Positions 60,354 through 64,000 of a stretch of DNA of 64,000 nt are shown one piece after another. Position 1 is the stretch's first letter; every line of letters begins with the position of its first letter. The position numbers and the translations under genes were made by a program. The DNA comes from Rhodospirillaceae bacterium (lineage in GTDB: Bacteria; Pseudomonadota; Alphaproteobacteria; Bin65). The stretch spans positions 91,321-155,320 of the forward strand of contig VXNK01000165.1 in NCBI GenBank assembly GCA_009840595.1. Reading direction: 5' to 3'. The notes below the pieces were generated by a model that saw only the letters and a program-made list of their open reading frames with translations, was not told the DNA's origin and ran no database searches.

Positions 60354-61603
60354 GGCTTTACCGCCTGCAACTGGGTGACGGTCATCGCCGGACGAAAGCC
60401 CTGCAGGCCGCCGATCCGGTCGAGCCGCTCGACCGACAGCCGGGCGAGCGTAGCGTCATTCTCCTTTACGAAGGCGCTGAGGACCCGGTCGCTGTCCAGC
60501 GTAACGCTGTTCGCCACCAGCCGGCCGCCGGGCGGCAGCGCGTGCCAGGCCGCCTCCAGTACGCTCGCGTCGGAGATGCCGCCGCCGACGAAGACCGCAT
60601 CCGGCGTCGGCAGGCCGCTCAGCGCGCCCGGCGCCTCGCCGACGATAACTTCGAGCCGCGGCACGCCGAACGCGGCGGCGTTTTTCCGGGCGAGCGCCGC
60701 CCGGTCCGCGCGCCGCTCGATGCCGACGGCGCGGTTGGCCCGATGGGCGAGCAGCCATTCGATGGCGACCGAGCCGGAGCCGGTCCCGACGTCCCAGAGC
60801 AGTTCGCCGGCCCGCGGCGCGAGGCTGGAAAGCGTCACCGCCCGGATTTCCCGCTTGGTCAGCATGCCGTCGGTCTCGAACAGGGAGTCGGCGAGGCCCG
60901 CGCCGGCCGGGACGACCCGCGCGTCCGGCGCCGCCTCGACGGCAATCGCCATCAGGTTGAGCCGCGCGACGTCGGTCAGGTCGAAAGCGTCGGCGCGGCA
61001 TTGGCGGACCCGCTCGTTCGTTCCGCCCAGGGCTTCCAGCACGATCATCCGGCTGGCGCCGAAACCGTTTTCGGCGAGGAGGCGCGCGACGGTTTCCGGC
61101 GTCTTCCCGTCAGCGGAAAGGACGATGACCCGCCGGTTCGGTTGCAGATGCGGCAGCAGCGTTTCTGGCGGTGGGCCACACAGCGAGACGATTTCGGCAT
61201 CCTGCACTGCCCAGCCCAGCCGCCCGGCGGCCAGGGCAAGCGATGACGGCCCAGGAAAGACCGCCATCTCGGCTGCTGCAATGCTTTCGGCGAGCACCGA
61301 GCCGATGCCGTAGTGGAACGGATCGCCGGACGCGAGCACGACGACCGGGCTACCGCGCAGCGCCTCGATCTCGGGGATGGCGTCGCGGATCGGACTCGGC
61401 CACGGCACCGCCCGTCCGTGGATCAGGCTTTCGACCAGCCGAAGATGACGCCGGCCGCCATAGACGACGGCAGCCTCCGTAACCGCGTGCCGGGCGGCAG
61501 CAGACAAGCCCTCGACACCGTCCTCGCCGACTCCAATAATCGACAGCCATCGCCGCCCGGGAGGGGCGATTTTCGACGGTTCGGGAGACGATAAGGGTGT
61601 CAC
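60350..61603 (-). CDS. cobL: Precorrin-6B C5,15-methyltransferase (decarboxylating)
   Basis: The 417-residue protein is a fusion of a CbiE-like N-terminal methylase (WLSIIGVGEDGVEGLSAAARHAV, ASGDPFHYGIGSVLAE) and a CbiT-like C-terminal one (LTKREIRAVTLSSLAPRAGELLWDVGTGSGSVAIEW). It methylates C-5 and C-15 and decarboxylates the ring-C acetate. GTG at 61603 is the only useful start; its GTGACA overlaps the GTG start of cobK on the other strand by seven bases. Confidence 0.95.
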   Translation of the reverse strand: MTPLSSPEPSKIAPPGRRWLSIIGVGEDGVEGLSAAARHAVTEAAVVYGGRRHLRLVESLIHGRAVPWPSPIRDAIPEIEALRGSPVVVLASGDPFHYGIGSVLAESIAAAEMAVFPGPSSLALAAGRLGWAVQDAEIVSLCGPPPETLLPHLQPNRRVIVLSADGKTPETVARLLAENGFGASRMIVLEALGGTNERVRQCRADAFDLTDVARLNLMAIAVEAAPDARVVPAGAGLADSLFETDGMLTKREIRAVTLSSLAPRAGELLWDVGTGSGSVAIEWLLAHRANRAVGIERRADRAALARKNAAAFGVPRLEVIVGEAPGALSGLPTPDAVFVGGGISDASVLEAAWHALPPGGRLVANSVTLDSDRVLSAFVKENDATLARLSVERLDRIGGLQGFRPAMTVTQLQAVKP

Positions 61604-62370
61604 GGCTGAAAGTCCTTCTGCTCGGCGGTACTGCCGAGGCGAGCGCCCTTGCGGAGCGGATCGCAGAGGACGAGCGGTTCGAAGGCACCCTGTCGCTTGC
61701 CGGTGTCACCCGGTCGCCCAGGGCATCGCCGCTGGCTATGCGAACGGGCGGCTTCGGCGGCGCGGACGGGCTCGCGGCCTGGCTCTGGCAGCACGATATC
61801 GACGCGCTGATCGACGCCACCCATCCCTTTGCCGCCGCCATGTCCGCCAACGCCGCGGCCGCGGCGGCAGCGGCGTCCGTGCCCGCCATCGCCCTGCTCC
61901 GGCCGGCCTGGCAGGAACAGCCGGGCGACCGCTGGATCCGCGTGCCGGACATGCCGTCCGCTGCCGCCGCGCTGGGAATTGCGGCCCGCACCGTGTTCCT
62001 GACGATCGGCCGCAAGGACCTGGTGCCGTTCCGCGCCGCGCCGCAACATCGCTACATCGTCCGCAGCGTCGATCCGCCGCCGCCGGACCTGCTGCCCGAA
62101 GGCGCAATCTTCATCGCGGCGCGCGGCCCCTTTGCGCTGGAAGACGAAGAACGGCTGCTGCGCGAATACCGGATCGAGACCGTCGTCACCAAGAATTCCG
62201 GCGGCACGGCGACCGCCGCCAAGCTGGCCGCAGCGCGGCGCGCCGGCCTGCCCGTCGTGATGGTGGAACGGCCGCCGGTGGCCGGACCGACCGTACCGAC
62301 GGTCGAGGAGGCCTGGCAGTGGCTGGTTGCGCGTCATCGGGAAGCCGCCCCGGCCCGGCGCGGCGTGTAG
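61597..62370 (+). CDS. cobK: Precorrin-6A reductase
   Basis: The 257-residue protein has the CobK opening VLLLGGTAEASALAERIAED, then DALIDATHPFAAAMSANAAAAA, FLTIGRKDLVPF and VVTKNSGGTATAAKLAAARR. It reduces precorrin-6A with NADPH. The GTG start at 61597 lies within the cobL start region, and its 3' end overlaps cobJ by 37 bp, so it is embedded between two genes on the other strand. Confidence 0.95.
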   Translation: MSRLKVLLLGGTAEASALAERIAEDERFEGTLSLAGVTRSPRASPLAMRTGGFGGADGLAAWLWQHDIDALIDATHPFAAAMSANAAAAAAAASVPAIALLRPAWQEQPGDRWIRVPDMPSAAAALGIAARTVFLTIGRKDLVPFRAAPQHRYIVRSVDPPPPDLLPEGAIFIAARGPFALEDEERLLREYRIETVVTKNSGGTATAAKLAAARRAGLPVVMVERPPVAGPTVPTVEEAWQWLVARHREAAPARRGV

Positions 62371-63092
62371 ACCCAAGCGCCCTCCCCGGCCCGCGGAATG
62401 CTGCGCGTCGCGCTCGATCCGACGATCACCAGGGTGCGCATGTCCGCCATCTCCGGCGCCGCCTCGGCGAGCGTTGTGACGACGATCTCCTCGTCCGGCC
62501 GACTGACCGCCGTGGCGAAAACGACCGGCGTCTCGGGCGCGCGCAACTCGCGCAGCAGGGCCAACACCTTGCCGAACTGCCAGGGCCGCGCCTTCGAGAC
62601 CGGGTTGTAGAAGGCCATCACGAAATCGGCCCCGGCCGCGGCGCGAATCCGGTGCAGGATCGTCTCCCACGGTTTCAGATTGTCGGACAGCGAAATGGCG
62701 CAGAAATCGTGACCGAGCGGCGCGCCGGCCCGGGCCGCCGCCGCGGTCATCGCCGTCACGCCGGGCACGACCGAAATCCCGCAATCCGGGCCGCCTTCGG
62801 CCTCGACCGCCTCGAACAGGGTCGCCGCCATGGCGAAGACGCCGGCGTCTCCCGACGACACGATGGCGACCGTCTCCCCCTCCGCCGCGAGCCGGAGCGC
62901 CGTGCGGGCGCGGTCCAGTTCTTCGCGGTTGTCCGAGGCGTGGACGATCTGGCCGTCGCGCACCGGGATGCGCGCCAGATAAGGCCCGTAGCCGACCAGG
63001 TGGCGCGCATGCTCAAGCGCGTCGCCCGCAGCCGGCGTGCGATGGCAGGCGTCGCCCGGCCCCAGCCCGACGACATAGATATGCCCGCTCAC
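62334..63092 (-). CDS. cobJ: Precorrin-3B C17-methyltransferase
   Basis: The GTG start at 63092 overlaps the cobI stop as GTGA and gives 252 residues. Motifs are IYVVGLGPGDACHRTPAAGDAL, VSSGDAGVFAMAATLFEA, PGVTAMTAAAARAGAPLGHDFCAISLSDNLKPW and MAFYNPVSKARPWQ, all typical of CobJ/CbiH. It methylates C-17 and contracts the ring together with CobG or CobZ, neither of which is in the window. Confidence 0.95.
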   Translation of the reverse strand: MSGHIYVVGLGPGDACHRTPAAGDALEHARHLVGYGPYLARIPVRDGQIVHASDNREELDRARTALRLAAEGETVAIVSSGDAGVFAMAATLFEAVEAEGGPDCGISVVPGVTAMTAAAARAGAPLGHDFCAISLSDNLKPWETILHRIRAAAGADFVMAFYNPVSKARPWQFGKVLALLRELRAPETPVVFATAVSRPDEEIVVTTLAEAAPEMADMRTLVIVGSSATRSIPRAGEGAWVYTPRRAGAASR

Positions 63093-63820
63093 GAGGTCGC
63101 CCGCCCGCTCGGCACCAGCACCAGCGAGAAATAGGGCGCGTCGTCGGTCGGCATGTCGGAGAGCCGGACGATGCGTTCGTCGGGCGTCGACCCGTTTTCG
63201 ACATAGATCGCGCGCTCGCTCAGCCCGGCCCGGTCCAGCGCCCGCCGGACCTTCCCGAGATGCCGGCCGACCTTCATGACGACCGCTGCGTCCGCCGCCT
63301 TCAGGCGCGCGGCAAGCGTATCCTCGTCCAGGGTGCCGGCGAGCACCGAAAGGCAATCGTCGCCGCGCGTCATCGGCGCGCCGGCCCGGCTCCAGCAGGC
63401 CGCCATTGCCGTCACGCCGGGCACGATCTCGGTCTCGTACCGCGCCGCCAGCCGGTCGTGCATATACATGAAGGAACCGTAGAACAGCGGATCGCCCTCG
63501 CACAGCAGCGCAACATCGCGGCCGTCGTCGAGCGTTGCCGAGAGCCGCGCCGCCGCTTCGTCGTAAAACGCCTTCATCGCCTCCCTGTAGGCCGCCGAGC
63601 GCTTCGGAATCTCGGTCGTGAAGGGATAGGTGAAGCGCAACTCCTCGATATCCGGCGCAAGATAGTCATCGGCGATGCGCCGGGCGTGGCCGGTCCGGCC
63701 CGACCGGGCGAACCATGCGACGACCGGCGCGCCGCGCAGCAGGCGCGCCGCCTTGATCGTCAGCAATTCCGGATCGCCGGGCCCGACCCCGAGGCCGAGC
63801 AGTTTCCCTGCACCGTCCAT
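63089..63820 (-). CDS. cobI: Precorrin-2 C20-methyltransferase
   Basis: ATG at 63820 gives 243 residues; the ORF track adds an unsupported 28-residue lead. Motifs are LLGLGVGPGDPELLTIKAARLL, LLCEGDPLFYGSFMYMHDRL and PGVTAMAACWSRAGAPM, typical of CobI/CbiL. It methylates C-20. It is the most upstream visible gene of the leftward cob unit; no cobalamin-riboswitch box was found in the 180 bp to the window edge. Confidence 0.95.
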   Translation of the reverse strand: MDGAGKLLGLGVGPGDPELLTIKAARLLRGAPVVAWFARSGRTGHARRIADDYLAPDIEELRFTYPFTTEIPKRSAAYREAMKAFYDEAAARLSATLDDGRDVALLCEGDPLFYGSFMYMHDRLAARYETEIVPGVTAMAACWSRAGAPMTRGDDCLSVLAGTLDEDTLAARLKAADAAVVMKVGRHLGKVRRALDRAGLSERAIYVENGSTPDERIVRLSDMPTDDAPYFSLVLVPSGRATS

Positions 63821-63960
63821 ACCCAAATCGTTCAATCCGGGCCGCGCAATCCCACAGGATCGCGCTGCGAAAAGCCGTGAGTCGGATCGGAAATCCGAAG
63901 CCAAGAAGCGCCCCCCCTTCCCTTGGGGGAGGGGGTCAGGGGGAGGGGTATGCGGCTTGC

Positions 63961-63995
63961 GCCGCCGTACCGGGTTCGGACGACGGTACGGCGGC
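63961..63995. repeat. Perfect 12-bp stem-loop near the window end
   Basis: GCCGCCGTACCG and CGGTACGGCGGC pair perfectly round an 11-nt loop. There is no T-run on either strand within view, so it is more likely a repetitive palindrome or part of a leader than an intrinsic terminator. Nearby is the low-complexity stretch CCTTGGGGGAGGGGG. Confidence 0.5.
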
Positions 63996-64000
63996 AGGCG

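Noticed and set aside
63821-64000. Cobalamin riboswitch upstream of cobI
   Set aside because: The conserved GCCACTG-type B12 box was not found on the minus strand in this interval; only a G-rich run and a perfect hairpin are visible. It may lie beyond the window.

Overview
The window is 64 kb of GC-rich DNA, almost entirely coding, from what is most likely an aerobic alphaproteobacterium. The order bolA / J-domain gene / cobS / cobT, a class I lysyl-tRNA synthetase, the aerobic (CobNST-type) cobalamin genes, an Irr-type iron-control box upstream of dps and many GTGA/TTGA start-stop overlaps all fit Rhodospirillales- or Rhizobiales-like organisms. No rRNA, tRNA, phage, transposase or CRISPR array was seen. 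The species cannot be named from the sequence alone.

Layout. 1-9.3 kb: the 3' end of an alkylsulfatase-like gene, an amidase with a cytosine-type NCS1 permease, a gentisate-dioxygenase-like cupin, a DMT exporter divergent from oxyR, an NCS2 permease with an unusual soluble tail, and a degenerate ExoIII-like protein. 9.3-13.9 kb: sulfite-oxidation module aprM-aprB-aprA, divergent from sat; the shared control region holds a site matching the persulfide-sensor (SqrR/BigR) consensus inside the apr promoter. 13.9-17 kb: metal ABC transporter znuB/znuC, a MazG-like pyrophosphatase and a phosphodiesterase. 17-21.5 kb: a phthalate-to-protocatechuate set (pht2-pht4-pht5 divergent from pht3). 21.5-24 kb: dps with an iron-control box, and a HipA kinase carrying an AbiEi-like N-terminal domain. 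24-30.5 kb: 8-oxoguanine deaminase, cobT, cobS, J-domain protein, DMT exporter, bolA. 30.5-37 kb: a candidate small RNA, lysS, a DinG-like Fe-S helicase, a TerB-like protein and an alpha/beta hydrolase.

37.1-41.7 kb is the most accessory-looking part: an apparent operon of a tandem AAA+ ATPase, a WYL-domain regulator and an AT-rich PD-(D/E)XK-like nuclease. It is preceded by about 770 bp of non-coding DNA with three arrays of a 10-bp repeat and a 149-bp MITE-like palindrome. 41.7-49.3 kb holds single metabolic and regulatory genes (histidine phosphatase, hydrolase, RNase D, FrnE-type DsbA, class II aldolase, PaiB-like, Lrp, quinone reductase, exported intradiol dioxygenase).

49.5-55.9 kb encodes reductive pyrimidine catabolism: PreTA reduces uracil or thymine, HydA opens the ring and the nitrilase-type amidase PydC releases the beta-amino acid. 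Two repeat elements and a MazE-like antitoxin with a decayed mazF lie within it. 55.9-63.8 kb is a compact cobalamin corrin-ring cluster (cobI, cobJ, cobK, cobL, cobE, cobM, cbiD, cobA, cobB) using both strands with several overlapping gene ends. Together with cobS/cobT at 25-28 kb it covers much of the aerobic pathway; cobH, cobG/cobZ, cobN and others must lie outside the window.

Stretches over about 300 bp without a gene are 30520-30903 (terminators and candidate sRNA), 40983-41754 (decamer arrays and MITE), 52169-52831 (palindrome with T-run, repeat element) and 54284-54598 (only a short direct repeat and a possible promoter).
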